A stretch of 64,000 bases of DNA from the NCBI GenBank assembly GCA_017935025.1, contig JAGBIL010000010.1, positions 62,001 through 126,000 on the forward strand. The letters run 5' to 3'. The position numbers and the translations under genes are program-made. Below the pieces are notes generated by a model. It saw nothing but the letters and a program-made list of their open reading frames with translations, made no database searches and had not been told where the DNA came from. The stretch is from Opitutales bacterium (GTDB lineage Bacteria; Verrucomicrobiota; Verrucomicrobiia; Opitutales; UBA953). The first letter of the stretch is position 1. The number at the start of each line of letters is the position of its first letter. Of the stretch, positions 37,940-46,092 are shown piece after piece.

Positions 37940-38134
37940 ATGAATTTGAAAATTTACACTACAAGAAAAGAACTTTGCGCCGTGTTCACTGTATCGGAAA
38001 GAACGGTTTTCCGGTGGTTGCGTGAGGGTTGCCCTTGCGTGAGAATCGGCAAGGGCGGGAAAGGCGACGCGCGTTTTAAGGTTTCGGAAGTCGAAGAATG
38101 GCTTATTCGCCGAACGGAAGTTTCGCAAAGATGA
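37940..38134 (+). CDS. Excisionase/MerR-like helix-turn-helix protein
   Basis: A 64-residue winged-HTH protein: TRKELCAVFTVSERTVFRWLREG, then RFKVSEVEEWL, matching the excisionase/DNA-binding helix-turn-helix 17 family. Such proteins act as recombination directionality factors or element repressors. The ATG at 37940 is preceded by a weak purine stretch (TAGAGATG). Its stop overlaps the next start in an ATGA. Location in the integrase element supports an Xis-like role, which is inference. Confidence 0.72.
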   Translation: MNLKIYTTRKELCAVFTVSERTVFRWLREGCPCVRIGKGGKGDARFKVSEVEEWLIRRTEVSQR

Positions 38135-38823
38135 ACGGGAATGCCATAGACTGGAAAACGCTTTACGCGCTCTCGCGGCTGTTTGACGAAATAGGCTATC
38201 CCGCCGAAAAAATTCTCATAGCAATGAAAGACGCGAGCGAATACAACGGCGGAAAGCAACAAAACGGCGAACTTAGAGGCACAAAAACGCAACTCGCCCG
38301 CGCCGTAGGTTGTAAGCCCGAAACCGTCGTAAACATTTGGGAACGCCTCTTGCGCCTCGAAAACGGCGGGCATGAGCTTTTGCGTGCGGAAAGGAACGAG
38401 GAAAACCCGAAAGAACTTTGCTTTCAAAGCGAACAAGCCCGGAACGCTCTCGCCGCAATGTTTGAAAAACGACAAGGCAGGATTCAGCGGCGCGATGCCC
38501 GTAAGTCTGCGCGGGAACACAGGGGGCGCGACGAAAACGCCGTTCCCGCTCCTGCCGTTGCGCGAGACGAACACAACCCCGCCCGCACCGCTCCCGCCGC
38601 CGAAAACTGCGATTCCCGCGCCGCACAGCTCGACCGTCTCAAACGGCAACGAAACTACTTTCGTAGTCTCGGTGATTCCCTTTCCCGGGAACGCGCCGCC
38701 GAAATCGAAAAACAAATTCAAAACTTGGAAAGCGCGCCCGCCGCCGATTTTGAAAACATGCTCGCCTCGCTTGGTATTTGCGGAAACGATTCCGAAACAG
38801 AAACAGCTGTTCCCGCAACATAA
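38131..38823 (+). CDS. Element-encoded protein of unknown function with predicted HTH
   Basis: A 230-residue protein starting at the ATG that overlaps the previous stop. The N-terminal half is probably helical DNA-binding (GTKTQLARAVGCKPETVVNIWERLL reads as helix-turn-helix). The second half is low-complexity, rich in Arg, Ala and Glu, with a coiled-coil-like RLKRQRNYFRSLGDSLSRERAAEIEKQIQNLE. It might be a replication or regulatory protein of the element. No family is recognised. Confidence 0.7.
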   Translation: MNGNAIDWKTLYALSRLFDEIGYPAEKILIAMKDASEYNGGKQQNGELRGTKTQLARAVGCKPETVVNIWERLLRLENGGHELLRAERNEENPKELCFQSEQARNALAAMFEKRQGRIQRRDARKSAREHRGRDENAVPAPAVARDEHNPARTAPAAENCDSRAAQLDRLKRQRNYFRSLGDSLSRERAAEIEKQIQNLESAPAADFENMLASLGICGNDSETETAVPAT

Positions 38824-38890
38824 AGGCGGCAAATTCCCGTCGCACGCAACTTCCCGTTCCCGAAACGTTCTTTCGTTCCTGTGTCCGTTT

Positions 38891-38922
38891 CTCCCGTTCG
38901 CTTGCCGCGAGCGGGCTTTTTT
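38891..38922 (+). terminator. Terminator at the end of the element operon
   Basis: Stem CCCGTTCGC (38893-38901) with GCGAGCGGG (38907-38915), one mismatch, five-base loop and a C-T6 tail. The remaining bases to 39185 show no gene. Confidence 0.7.
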
Positions 38923-39120
38923 ATGCAACCCCCGTCGTTTTGTTCCGAAAAAATCGCTCTGCAATCCGCTTAAACAAAAGGAATTCGCTTGGTTTTTGTA
39001 AATTTTTTGTAAATTCGAGCGACTTTTTCGTCAAAACCTTACATTTCCCGATTACAAGATTTTTGCCTCTTGTTGCCCTGTGTTGTATATTCTAAGCGGA
39101 AAGCACGCTAAAAAATCGAT

Positions 39121-39260
39121 TACAAAAAAATTACAAAATCTTTTGCAAGGAAAGGGCATTTTTAGGCAGTTTCGGGCATAAAATAGGCATTTTGCAAAAA
39201 CACGAAAAAGCCCGCAAAGCCTTTTTTTTATGCGGCTTTGCGGGCGATTTTGATACAAAA
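39121..39260 (-). repeat. Downstream segment of tRNA-Ala shared with tRNA-Leu
   Basis: In plus orientation ATTACAAAAAAATTACAAAA then GCAAGGAAAGGGCATTTTTAGG, GGGCATAAAATAGGCATTTTG, CAAAAACACGAAAAAGCCCGC. The same run lies at 42283-42410 below tRNA-Leu. It contains the tRNA terminator (39205-39244). Confidence 0.9.
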
Positions 39261-39283
39261 ATGGTGGAGCCAATCAGGATCGA
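39186..39283 (+). repeat. attR-side direct repeat of the tRNA-Ala element
   Basis: Counterpart of 35414-35511, offset about 3771 bases. It includes the tRNA terminator and enters the tRNA-Ala 3' end. Confidence 0.85.
39205..39244 (-). terminator. Terminator of tRNA-Ala
   Basis: GCCCGCAAAGCC (39210-39221) pairs with GGCTTTGCGGGC (39233-39244); a T-run follows in the minus direction. A near copy follows tRNA-Leu and lies in the left att repeat. Confidence 0.88.
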
Positions 39284-39337
39284 ACTGACGACCTCTTCAA
39301 TGCCATTGAAGCGCTCTACCAACTGAGCTATGACCCC
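39262..39337 (-). tRNA. tRNA-Ala (anticodon GGC)
   Basis: Minus-strand cloverleaf beginning GGGGTCATAGCTCAG, with the alanine identity pair G3-U70, anticodon loop ATGGCAT between CTTCA and TGAAG, TPsiC arm GTTCGATCC and encoded CCA at 39262-39264. It is the insertion target of the adjoining element. Confidence 0.97.
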
Positions 39338-39487
39338 AAAAGAGAATGGGGAGAATGAAATATTTTTTCGTCCGGTGCGTCAATAGAGAATTTTCTTAGG
39401 GTTTGTCAGACGGAAATTTTTTCCGGCGACGCTTGGGAGGTTGGCGGGAACGTCCGTCCAACGAAAAAAAAAGCAAAAAGGAGATTT

Positions 39488-40504
39488 ATGTGCACAGCCG
39501 TTTCTTTTAAGACGAAGAATCATTATTTCGGGCGCAATTTGGACCTGGAATATTCCTACGACGAAACCGTGACGATTACGCCGAGGAATTTTCCGTTCAA
39601 GTTTCGTCATGTCGGCGATTTGACTACGCACTACGCGATTATCGGCGTGGCGTATGTGGCGGAAAATTATCCGCTTTATTACGATGCGGTGAACGAAAAG
39701 GGGCTCGGGATCGCGGGGCTGAATTTTGCCGGAAACGCGGTGTGGAGTCCGTTTGTTGCGGGGAAGGACAATGTTACGCCGTTTGAGCTGATCCCGTGGA
39801 TACTCGGGCAGTGTGCGAGTGTTGACGAGGCGCGGGAACGCCTCTCGCGCGTGAATGCGCTGAACGAAAATTTTTCGGAAAAACTTCCGCTTTCGCCGTT
39901 GCATTGGTTGGTCGCCGATGCGGAAAAATCGCTCACGGTCGAGTTTTTGGCGGGCGGTTTAAAACTCACCGAAAATCCGGTCGGCGTGCTGACAAACAAT
40001 CCACCTTTTGAGTTTCAGTTGCTCAATCTTGCAAATTATATGCAGACATCGCGCGAGCCGATCCGGAACACGTTGGCGCCGGAACTGAAGCTGGATGCGT
40101 ACAGCCGCGGAATGGGCGCGTTCGGTTTGCCGGGGGATTTGTCGTCGGCTTCCCGTTTTGTTAAAGCCGCGTTCACGAAATTGAATTCGGTGTGCGGGAA
40201 CTCGGAGGCGGAAAGCGTCAGTCAGTTTTTCCACATTTTGGGCTCGGTAGACCAGCAAAAAGGCTGCGTGCATCTCGGCGGGGACAAATACGAAATCACG
40301 ATTTATTCGTCGTGTTGCAACACGGAAACAGGCGTTTTCTACTACAGAACGTACGGGAACAGCCGTCTTTCCTGCGTCGATATGCACCGCGAAAATTTAA
40401 ACGGGAACGAGCTTGTTTCGTATCCGCTGATCAAGGAGCAGAGTGTGCGCCTGCAAAATGGCGGCGACATGGACGAATGTGTTCCGCTCTGTTGCGAAGC
40501 GTAA
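39488..40504 (+). CDS. Choloylglycine (bile salt) hydrolase family, Ntn hydrolase
   Basis: Enzyme that cleaves the amide of conjugated bile salts, or a related linear amide such as penicillin V. After Met removal Cys2 is the nucleophile; the conserved set is C2, R16, D19, N79 (in KGLGIAGLNF), N170 (GVLTNNPPF) and R223 (GLPGDLSSASRF). Asn at position 79 favours bile salt hydrolase over penicillin acylase, where Tyr is usual. The 338-residue length fits. There is no signal peptide, so it acts in the cytoplasm. It stands alone, separated from tRNA-Ala by a short promoter region. Confidence 0.9.
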   Translation: MCTAVSFKTKNHYFGRNLDLEYSYDETVTITPRNFPFKFRHVGDLTTHYAIIGVAYVAENYPLYYDAVNEKGLGIAGLNFAGNAVWSPFVAGKDNVTPFELIPWILGQCASVDEARERLSRVNALNENFSEKLPLSPLHWLVADAEKSLTVEFLAGGLKLTENPVGVLTNNPPFEFQLLNLANYMQTSREPIRNTLAPELKLDAYSRGMGAFGLPGDLSSASRFVKAAFTKLNSVCGNSEAESVSQFFHILGSVDQQKGCVHLGGDKYEITIYSSCCNTETGVFYYRTYGNSRLSCVDMHRENLNGNELVSYPLIKEQSVRLQNGGDMDECVPLCCEA

Positions 40505-40513
40505 ATTTCGCCG

Positions 40514-41059
40514 TTAATCGCGGTATGTGTAGCCGTGGCAGAGCGCGGCGGCTGCGGCATCGGACTCGTCAAAGGGCAGTTCTTTGGCGAGTTTCAAAAT
40601 TTGTTTCGTCATGCCGGCGACTTGCGATTTCTGCGCGCGCCCGAAGCCGACGATAGCTTGTTTGATGCGCAACGGCGGATATTCAAAAATCTTTCTCCCG
40701 AGAACGGATGCCGCCGCAATCGCCGCTCCGCGCGCAGCACCGAGCACTTGCGCCACTTTAAAATTGTTGACGTAAATCGTCTCTTCGAGCGCAACGTGGC
40801 GCACGGGAAAATCTTCGCAACAATCGGCGCAGAGCTTGTAAATTTCACCGAGGCAAGTTGCGAGCGAAACATCGCGCGCGATTTTCAGCGTTTTTGAAAA
40901 ATGCAGCTTCGGCTCCGCCCCCGGTGCAAATTCCACGACGGCAAAGCCGCTCCCGCGCAAGCTCGGGTCAATGCCCAGCACAAAGCCGGAGTAGGGCAGG
41001 CGCGCTCCCGGAATAATCGGCGGGAGCGAGGTCGCGCCGTTCCCGCGGGAACGCGACAT
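40514..41059 (-). CDS. ruvC: Holliday junction resolvase RuvC
   Basis: Endonuclease that resolves Holliday junctions in RuvABC recombination repair. Catalytic acids are seen in GIDPSLRGSGFAVV (Asp), ALEETIYVNNFKVAQVLG (Glu) and PFDESDAAAAALCHGY (two Asp). The start is uncertain: ATG at 41059 gives 181 residues with a 30-residue leader before the first catalytic strand; a GTG at 41140 would add 27. ruvA and ruvB are not nearby. It converges closely on the bile salt hydrolase gene with nine bases between. Confidence 0.93.
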   Translation of the reverse strand: MSRSRGNGATSLPPIIPGARLPYSGFVLGIDPSLRGSGFAVVEFAPGAEPKLHFSKTLKIARDVSLATCLGEIYKLCADCCEDFPVRHVALEETIYVNNFKVAQVLGAARGAAIAAASVLGRKIFEYPPLRIKQAIVGFGRAQKSQVAGMTKQILKLAKELPFDESDAAAAALCHGYTYRD

Positions 41060-41140
41060 CTGCGCGTGCGAACCGTCGCTTTTTTCAACGGTTCCGGAGA
41101 GGATTTTTTGTGTCCAAAGACTGCGGGAGCTACGAGCCAC

Positions 41141-41262
41141 AAGATGTAGATTGATAATTAATAATTGATAGCGGATAGTTTTTTTTTGCCGAAAGCAAAA
41201 ATACGGTAATCACCTGTTACCGCTCACAAGTCACCAAAACTTATCCACTATCAATTATCAGT
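41141..41262. repeat. AT-rich word-repeat hairpin between ruvC and ilvE
   Basis: TTGATAATTAATAATTGATAG on the left is answered by CCACTATCAATTATCAG on the right. The core is TTTTTTTTTGCCGAAAGCAAAA, like 22330 and 59590. Confidence 0.7.
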
Positions 41263-41267
41263 TTTTT

Positions 41268-42137
41268 TTACGCAATCATTGCGCCGTCGCAACGCACTTT
41301 TTTGCGGAAAAGCTCAAGCAGTTGCGCGGTCAGCGGTCCGCATTTGCCGGAACCGATTTTGCGACCGTCGAGTTCAACGACGGGAACGACTTCAGCGGCG
41401 GAGCCGGTGATGAACGCTTCGTCGGCGTTCCAAATGTCGTAGCGCGTCATGTCGGTTTCGATCACGGGAATTCCGAGTTCCCGCGCACATTCCATCGCCG
41501 CCGAACGCGTGATGCCGATGAGCAGACCGGATGCGGGAGCGGGCGTGATGAGTTTGCCCTTGTGGATGATGAAAATGTTGTCACCGGAGCATTCCGCGAC
41601 GTTGCCTTGGTCGTTGAGAAGCAGGCATTCGTCATAGCCGCAGTTGAGGGCTTCGATTTTCGCGAGAATGTTGTTCAGATAATTCAGCGATTTCACCATT
41701 GGCGGGAGCGCGGCAACGCTCATGCGGCGCGTCGGGACGGTGATGAGCTTGATTCCGTTCGTGTATACTTCCGGTGGATACAGTTTGATCGAATCCGCAA
41801 TGATAATCATCGACGGGTTGGCGCAGTTGCGCGGGCTGAGCCCGAGGTCTCCGACGCCGCGCGTGATGACGGTGCGAATGTAGCCGTTGGCGACGCCGTT
41901 GCGGCGGCAGGCCTCGATGTGCGCTTGGGCGATTTCTTCGCGCGACCACGGAAGGTCGAGCGCGATGGCTTTTGCCGAATACTCGATGCGTTCGAGGTGC
42001 GCGTCGAGCTTGAAGATGCAGTTGTCGTAAACGCGAATGCCTTCAAAGAGGCCGTCTCCGTAGAGCAGGCCGTGATCGAAAACGGAAATTTTCGCGTCTT
42101 CTTTCTGGTAAAATTTTCCGTCGATGTAAACTTCCAT
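41268..42137 (-). CDS. ilvE: Branched-chain amino acid aminotransferase, class IV
   Basis: PLP enzyme that interconverts branched-chain amino acids and their keto acids. The ATG at 42137 has a good GGAGAG ribosome-binding site eight bases upstream, and the fold type IV pattern follows: FDHGLLYGDGLFEGIRVY, then VKSLNYLNNILAKIEA with the PLP lysine, and ECSGDNIFIIHKG. The 289-residue length is typical. A D-amino acid or aminodeoxychorismate role is less likely given the YGDGLFEGIR motif. It is transcribed away from tRNA-Leu. Confidence 0.92.
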   Translation of the reverse strand: MEVYIDGKFYQKEDAKISVFDHGLLYGDGLFEGIRVYDNCIFKLDAHLERIEYSAKAIALDLPWSREEIAQAHIEACRRNGVANGYIRTVITRGVGDLGLSPRNCANPSMIIIADSIKLYPPEVYTNGIKLITVPTRRMSVAALPPMVKSLNYLNNILAKIEALNCGYDECLLLNDQGNVAECSGDNIFIIHKGKLITPAPASGLLIGITRSAAMECARELGIPVIETDMTRYDIWNADEAFITGSAAEVVPVVELDGRKIGSGKCGPLTAQLLELFRKKVRCDGAMIA

Positions 42138-42282
42138 AAGTCTCTCCATGGAATCACTCCCCCCGCGGGAACGCAAATTTCTTTTCGCTGCGGATTTTTT
42201 CGAGGACGAGGCTCGTAAATATCCGAAAACCGAGAAAACGCCGCTCGTGCGGAGGGAGATGCGTCCGACTCTCGCCGATTAC

Positions 42283-42412
42283 AAAAATTTCGTAAATTTT
42301 TCTGCAAGGAAAGGGCGTTTTTAGGCAGTTTTGGGCATAAAATAGGCATTTTGCAAAAACACGAAAAAGCCCGCGAGCCTTGTGTTTATGCGGCTTGCGG
42401 GCTGTTTTGAAA
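42283..42412 (-). repeat. Downstream segment of tRNA-Leu shared with tRNA-Ala
   Basis: Near-identical to 39121-39260 over about 110 bases (GCAAGGAAAGGGCG, GGGCATAAAATAGGCATTTTG, CACGAAAAAGCCCGCGAGCC). No integrase lies beside it, so it may be the scar of a lost element or a tRNA-associated duplication. Confidence 0.9.
42363..42404 (-). terminator. Terminator of tRNA-Leu
   Basis: GCCCGCGAGCC with GGCTTGCGGGC stem and T-run in the minus direction, a near copy of the tRNA-Ala terminator. Confidence 0.85.
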
Positions 42413-42497
42413 TGGTGCCCAAGAGGGGACTTGAACCCCTATGCCTCGCGGCACAGGTACCTGAAACCTGCGTGTCTACCAATTTCACCACCTGGGC
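42413..42497 (-). tRNA. tRNA-Leu (anticodon CAG)
   Basis: Minus-strand class II tRNA, 85 nt: acceptor GCCCAGG/CTTGGGC, D arm GGTGGTGAAATTGGTAGACAC, anticodon loop TTCAGGT between CAGGT and ACCTG, long variable arm TGCCGCGAGGCA, TPsiC GGTTCAAGTCC and encoded CCA at 42413-42415. Confidence 0.97.
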
Positions 42498-42632
42498 AAA
42501 TTTTCCGAAGCGGGAACGCTTCAAAAGAGCCTCAAAGGAAATGTGATTTCTCCGGTGCTGTCAAACTCAAAGGGGATTTTGCCTTTGTTTGACTCGAGGT
42601 ACGGTATCTTTTTCTTCAGGAAAATCATAAAG

Positions 42633-42677
42633 TTTACTTTAGGAAAGAAATTTGCTTTAATTTGTAATTATTACAAA
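42633..42677 (+). promoter_or_regulatory. Promoter and operator-like palindrome of the malic enzyme gene
   Basis: TTTACT (42633-42638), 17-bp spacer, TTTAAT (42656-42661) fit a sigma-70 type promoter. A perfect palindrome TTTGTAAT-T-ATTACAAA (42661-42677, 8-bp arms) covers the expected start site, placed to act as a repressor site. The start codon follows at 42681, so the leader is very short. Confidence 0.55.
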
Positions 42678-42680
42678 ATT

Positions 42681-43988
42681 ATGAATAAGGAAGAATTAAA
42701 GAATGCGGCTGCCCGATATCATGCGTTCCCGTGTGCGGGAAAGCTCGAAGTGCTTCCGACGAAAGCCTGTTTCGACCAAGCGGATCTGACACTCGCCTAT
42801 ACGCCCGGCGTGGCTGAGCCGTGTCTTGAGATTCGCGATGATCCGGCAAAAGCTATGCTTTATACCGGGCGTGGAAATTTGGTCGCTGTTGTTTCTAACG
42901 GAACGGCCGTGCTCGGGTTGGGCAACATCGGAGCGCTTGCCGGCAAGCCGATCATGGAGGGCAAGGGGCTGCTTTTCAAGGCATTTGCGGATGTTGATGT
43001 TTTTGACCTCGAACTTGCGGCGAAGACACCGGACGAAATCGTTTCCTGCGTCAAAATGCTTGAGCCGACTTTCGGTGCCGTCAATTTGGAAGATATCAAG
43101 GCTCCGGATTGTTTCGAAGTGGAAGACCGTCTGAAAAAAGAAATGAATATTCCCGTGTTTCACGATGATCAGCATGGAACGGCCGTGATCACGGGGGCTG
43201 CGTTGCTCAATGCTGCTGAGTTGACGGGGCGGGACCTCCCGTCGATGAAAGTCGTCGTCAGCGGCGCGGGAGCGGCGGCGATTGCGTGTTCCCGTTTTTA
43301 CGTTTCGCTTGGCATCCGCCGCGAAAATATTTTTATGTTCGACTCGAAAGGGTTGATTCACGAAGGCCGCGAAGATTTGCACTCGACGAAAGTCTATTTC
43401 GCGCAAAAACAGCCGCAAACAATGGCGGAAGCGCTCACGGGAGCGGATTTGTTCCTCGGGCTTTCCCGAAAAGGTTTGCTCACGCAGGATTTGGTCAAAC
43501 TCATGGCGCCTTCGCCGATTATTTTTGCCTGTGCGAATCCCGAGCCGGAAATTACGTACGAAGATGCGAAAGCCGCCCGCCCGGACTGCGTTATGGGCTC
43601 CGGACGTTCGGATTGGCCTAACCAAATCAACAACGTTTCGTGCTTCCCGTTCCTTTTCCGCGCGGCTCTCGACGTGCGCGCCACGCAGATTAACGAGGAA
43701 ATGAAAATCGCCGCCGCCCGTTCACTCGCCGCGCTTGCGCGCGAGCCTGTTCCTGCAGATGTTGTTGCTGCGTACGGCGGGGAAAACTTCGTTTTCGGAG
43801 AAAATTATCTGATTCCGAAACCGCTTGATCCGCGTATTCTCGAATGGGAGGCCCCCGCCGTCGCGAAAGCTGCAATGGAAACGGGTGTTGCCCAAGTGCA
43901 GATTCCGGATCTGGATGCTTATCGCACGGCGTTGCGGGAACGTCTCGAGGCTGCGCGCGCCCGTATCCGGGTAAACATCCGGAAGTAA
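42681..43988 (+). CDS. NAD(P)-dependent malic enzyme, short form
   Basis: Oxidatively decarboxylates malate to pyruvate, producing NAD(P)H. Residues from [49 protein letters not shown] and [17 protein letters not shown] show the malic N-terminal and NAD-binding domains; [14 protein letters not shown] is typical. The 435-residue length means it lacks the phosphotransacetylase-like C-terminal domain of E. coli MaeB. The start codon follows a palindrome over the predicted promoter. It ends at a conventional terminator. Confidence 0.93.
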   Translation: MNKEELKNAAARYHAFPCAGKLEVLPTKACFDQADLTLAYTPGVAEPCLEIRDDPAKAMLYTGRGNLVAVVSNGTAVLGLGNIGALAGKPIMEGKGLLFKAFADVDVFDLELAAKTPDEIVSCVKMLEPTFGAVNLEDIKAPDCFEVEDRLKKEMNIPVFHDDQHGTAVITGAALLNAAELTGRDLPSMKVVVSGAGAAAIACSRFYVSLGIRRENIFMFDSKGLIHEGREDLHSTKVYFAQKQPQTMAEALTGADLFLGLSRKGLLTQDLVKLMAPSPIIFACANPEPEITYEDAKAARPDCVMGSGRSDWPNQINNVSCFPFLFRAALDVRATQINEEMKIAAARSLAALAREPVPADVVAAYGGENFVFGENYLIPKPLDPRILEWEAPAVAKAAMETGVAQVQIPDLDAYRTALRERLEAARARIRVNIRK

Positions 43989-44007
43989 AAATCCGGCACA
44001 CGAAAAT

Positions 44008-44050
44008 AAAAAGCCTCTCCCGCGCAAAAAGGGAGGAGCTTTTTTTATTT
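44008..44050 (+). terminator. Terminator of the malic enzyme gene
   Basis: AGC-CTCTCCC with GGGAGGAGCT, nine-base loop and T-run from 44041. Not built from CGGGAACG. Confidence 0.8.
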
Positions 44051-44053
44051 TTG

Positions 44054-45460
44054 TTATAGTAAAACGGCTTCTCCGAGATTCGGAATTGCGGAGCGAATGC
44101 CGAAGCGAACGAAAATTTTCTGCGAAAGCGCTTCGCGTTGTCTGCGTTCCCCGTGAACAATGATGACTCGCGGGCGTTTCGCTTTTTTTTCCGCAATCGG
44201 AGCCAACCAACGCAACAAATCCGTTTGTCCCGCGTGTGCGGAAAATCCTCCGAGCGTGTAAACTTTTGCGCGTACGCCGATTTCTTCTCCGTAAATGCGT
44301 ACGCGTTTTCTGCCTTCGGCGAGCAGGCGTCCGAGAGAGCCTTCCGCTTGGAAGCCGCAAATGAGCAGGGTGGTTTCCGGTTTCCAAAGGTTGTTTTTCA
44401 AGTGGTGGAGGATGCGTCCGCCGTTGCACATACCCGCTCCCGCCATGATGATGCAGGGGCCTTCGATGTCGTTGAGCGCGCGGGATTCTTCGCCCGTTTT
44501 GCAAAGTTTGATTCCGGAAAGGGCGGTTGCGATTGCGCGCGTTCTCGCGTATTCGGCCGCTTCGGTATCGTAAAGCTCCGTGTGCTTGAAATAGAGCGCA
44601 GAAGCCTCAATCGCCATCGGGCTGTCGAGGTAAATGGGGATTTTCGGAAGTTTGTTTTCCTTAAAAAACTCGCCTAAGTGATACAGGAGTTGTTGGGCGC
44701 GCCCGACGGCAAAGGTCGGGATCAGCACTTTCCCGCGCTTGGCGATGGCGTGCTGCAACAAATCGTGAAATTCGTTCAGCGTCGATTGCAAATCCCGATG
44801 GTCGCGGTCTCCGTAAGTCGATTCGATGAAAACTGCGTCGAAATTCGCGTCATCGATTTTTTTTGCGTCGCGCAAAATCGGTGTGTCGGGTTGCCCGAGG
44901 TCTCCGGAAAACAGGAGGGATTTTTTCACGCCGACGTCGTTTACCGTCAGTTCTACGCTTGCCGAGCCGAGCAAGTGTCCGGCTTCGACAAGTTTTACTT
45001 TCATACCCGGAGCCACTTCAAATACTTCTTCGTAAGGCACCGGGGTCAGTAACGGGAACACGCGCTTTACGTCTTCGGTTGTGTAAAGCGGTTCCACGAG
45101 TTTTTTCAGCGCGCGGGAACGCCGTCGGTTCTCGCGTTCGGCATCGGATTCCTGTATGTGGGCCGAATCGAGCAAAATCAGTTTTGCCACTTCGATTGTC
45201 GCCTGCGTTGCGTAAATTTTTTTGGAAAAACCGCCTTTGACAAGGAGCGGCAGGCGACCGCTGTGGTCGAGGTGCGCGTGAGTCAGAATCACCGCATCGA
45301 GTTTTTCGATAGGAATCCCGACGGGGATTCGGTTTGCCGAAGCGGCAGTGGAGAAACCTTGGAAAATTCCGCAATCGATGAGAATTTTCGATTTTTTGGA
45401 ATCCACAAGAAAACAGGAGCCGGTCACTCCGCCGGCAGCGCCGTAGGGTATTACTCTCAT
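44054..45460 (-). CDS. MBL-fold/beta-CASP ribonuclease-like hydrolase
   Basis: Metallo-beta-lactamase fold nuclease of the beta-CASP group with an RNA-specificity (RMMBL) domain, as in CPSF-73-like bacterial proteins. Zinc motif THAHLDHSG, GHLLGSASV, ESTYGDRDH, beta-CASP region TFAVGRAQQLLYHL, then AGAGMCNGGRILHHL and SAHAGQTDLLRW. Length is 468 residues from the ATG at 45460. It is likely an RNA processing or decay enzyme. It differs from RNase J, which has other C-terminal signatures. It lies downstream of the Rrf2 gene, transcribed in the same direction. Confidence 0.9.
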   Translation of the reverse strand: MRVIPYGAAGGVTGSCFLVDSKKSKILIDCGIFQGFSTAASANRIPVGIPIEKLDAVILTHAHLDHSGRLPLLVKGGFSKKIYATQATIEVAKLILLDSAHIQESDAERENRRRSRALKKLVEPLYTTEDVKRVFPLLTPVPYEEVFEVAPGMKVKLVEAGHLLGSASVELTVNDVGVKKSLLFSGDLGQPDTPILRDAKKIDDANFDAVFIESTYGDRDHRDLQSTLNEFHDLLQHAIAKRGKVLIPTFAVGRAQQLLYHLGEFFKENKLPKIPIYLDSPMAIEASALYFKHTELYDTEAAEYARTRAIATALSGIKLCKTGEESRALNDIEGPCIIMAGAGMCNGGRILHHLKNNLWKPETTLLICGFQAEGSLGRLLAEGRKRVRIYGEEIGVRAKVYTLGGFSAHAGQTDLLRWLAPIAEKKAKRPRVIIVHGERRQREALSQKIFVRFGIRSAIPNLGEAVLL

Positions 45461-45514
45461 GTCGGGGATTGTAGCACTACGGCTCCTCAAATGGTAGTTG
45501 AAAGTGGAGTCAAA

Positions 45515-45910
45515 TCAGAGGATGTCTTGCAGGGTGTGGTTTTCAAATTCGTTAATGAATTTTTGAAGTGCGTTACGGGAAATTTTTTTCAGGGCACAAT
45601 GTTGTTTTTGAAGCGGGCATGCGGAGCAGGAGTTGTAGCACATGAGGAGATTCATGTTTTCTTCGGCAAGCAGGAGCACGTCGCTCAAAACGATGTTTTG
45701 GGGTTCGTCTCCGAGAAAGAGTCCGCCGGTGCGCCCCTTGGCGGATTTGACGTAGCGGTTGGCGGCGAGCCTGCAGATGACTTTTTTCATGTGGTTGTGC
45801 GAAGTTTCGAGTTGAGTGGCAAGCTCTTCAATGGTGCAACGCTTGTTCCGGTTGCGTGCAAGGTAAATCAATGCCCGGAAGGAATAGTCGGTGAATTTTG
45901 ACAGTTGCAT
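45515..45910 (-). CDS. Rrf2-family regulator, NsrR-like
   Basis: A 131-residue winged-helix repressor that probably uses a [2Fe-2S] or [4Fe-4S] cluster. MQLSKFTDYSFRALIYLARN is the Rrf2 start, with a recognition helix after IEELATQLETSHNHMKKVICRLA. Cysteines in LLMCYNSCSACPLQKQHC supply the three ligands expected of NsrR, which senses nitric oxide; the spacing resembles NsrR, not IscR. It diverges from a globin gene over 182 bases, which supports control of NO detoxification. Confidence 0.85.
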   Translation of the reverse strand: MQLSKFTDYSFRALIYLARNRNKRCTIEELATQLETSHNHMKKVICRLAANRYVKSAKGRTGGLFLGDEPQNIVLSDVLLLAEENMNLLMCYNSCSACPLQKQHCALKKISRNALQKFINEFENHTLQDIL

Positions 45911-46010
45911 GGTGTGTTCCCGTGAGGATTCTTCACGGGAAACTTTGCGCTGTATTTTCCCCCTAATCAACCACGAAAATCTGCAAACGAAAATAAAAAG
46001 TATATTTTGC

Positions 46011-46039
46011 TTGCACATTTTTTGTTCGTTCTCAAAATA
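46011..46039 (+). promoter_or_regulatory. Probable promoter of the globin gene
   Basis: TTGCAC (46011-46016), 17-bp spacer, AAAATA (46034-46039), about 54 bases ahead of the start. An AT-rich partly symmetrical AAAAGTATATTTT (about 45996-46008) overlies the upstream side and could be the regulator site; it does not match a known consensus well. Confidence 0.45.
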
Positions 46040-46092
46040 GGGCACAATTTTTAACTCGAAGACATAACGAACATTAAAAACAGGAAAAGAAA

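Larger units (their letters stand above)
35491..39264. mobile_element. Small integrative element at the 3' end of tRNA-Ala
   Basis: About 3.77 kb between direct repeats that end in the tRNA 3' end. It carries a tyrosine recombinase (35604), an excisionase-like HTH protein (37940), an HTH-containing unknown (38131), in-frame 12-bp tandem repeats and two terminators. All genes read toward the tRNA. No mobilisation, capsid or defence genes are seen, so it may be a satellite or a decayed island. It contains CGGGAACG words at normal density, suggesting long residence in this lineage. Confidence 0.8.
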
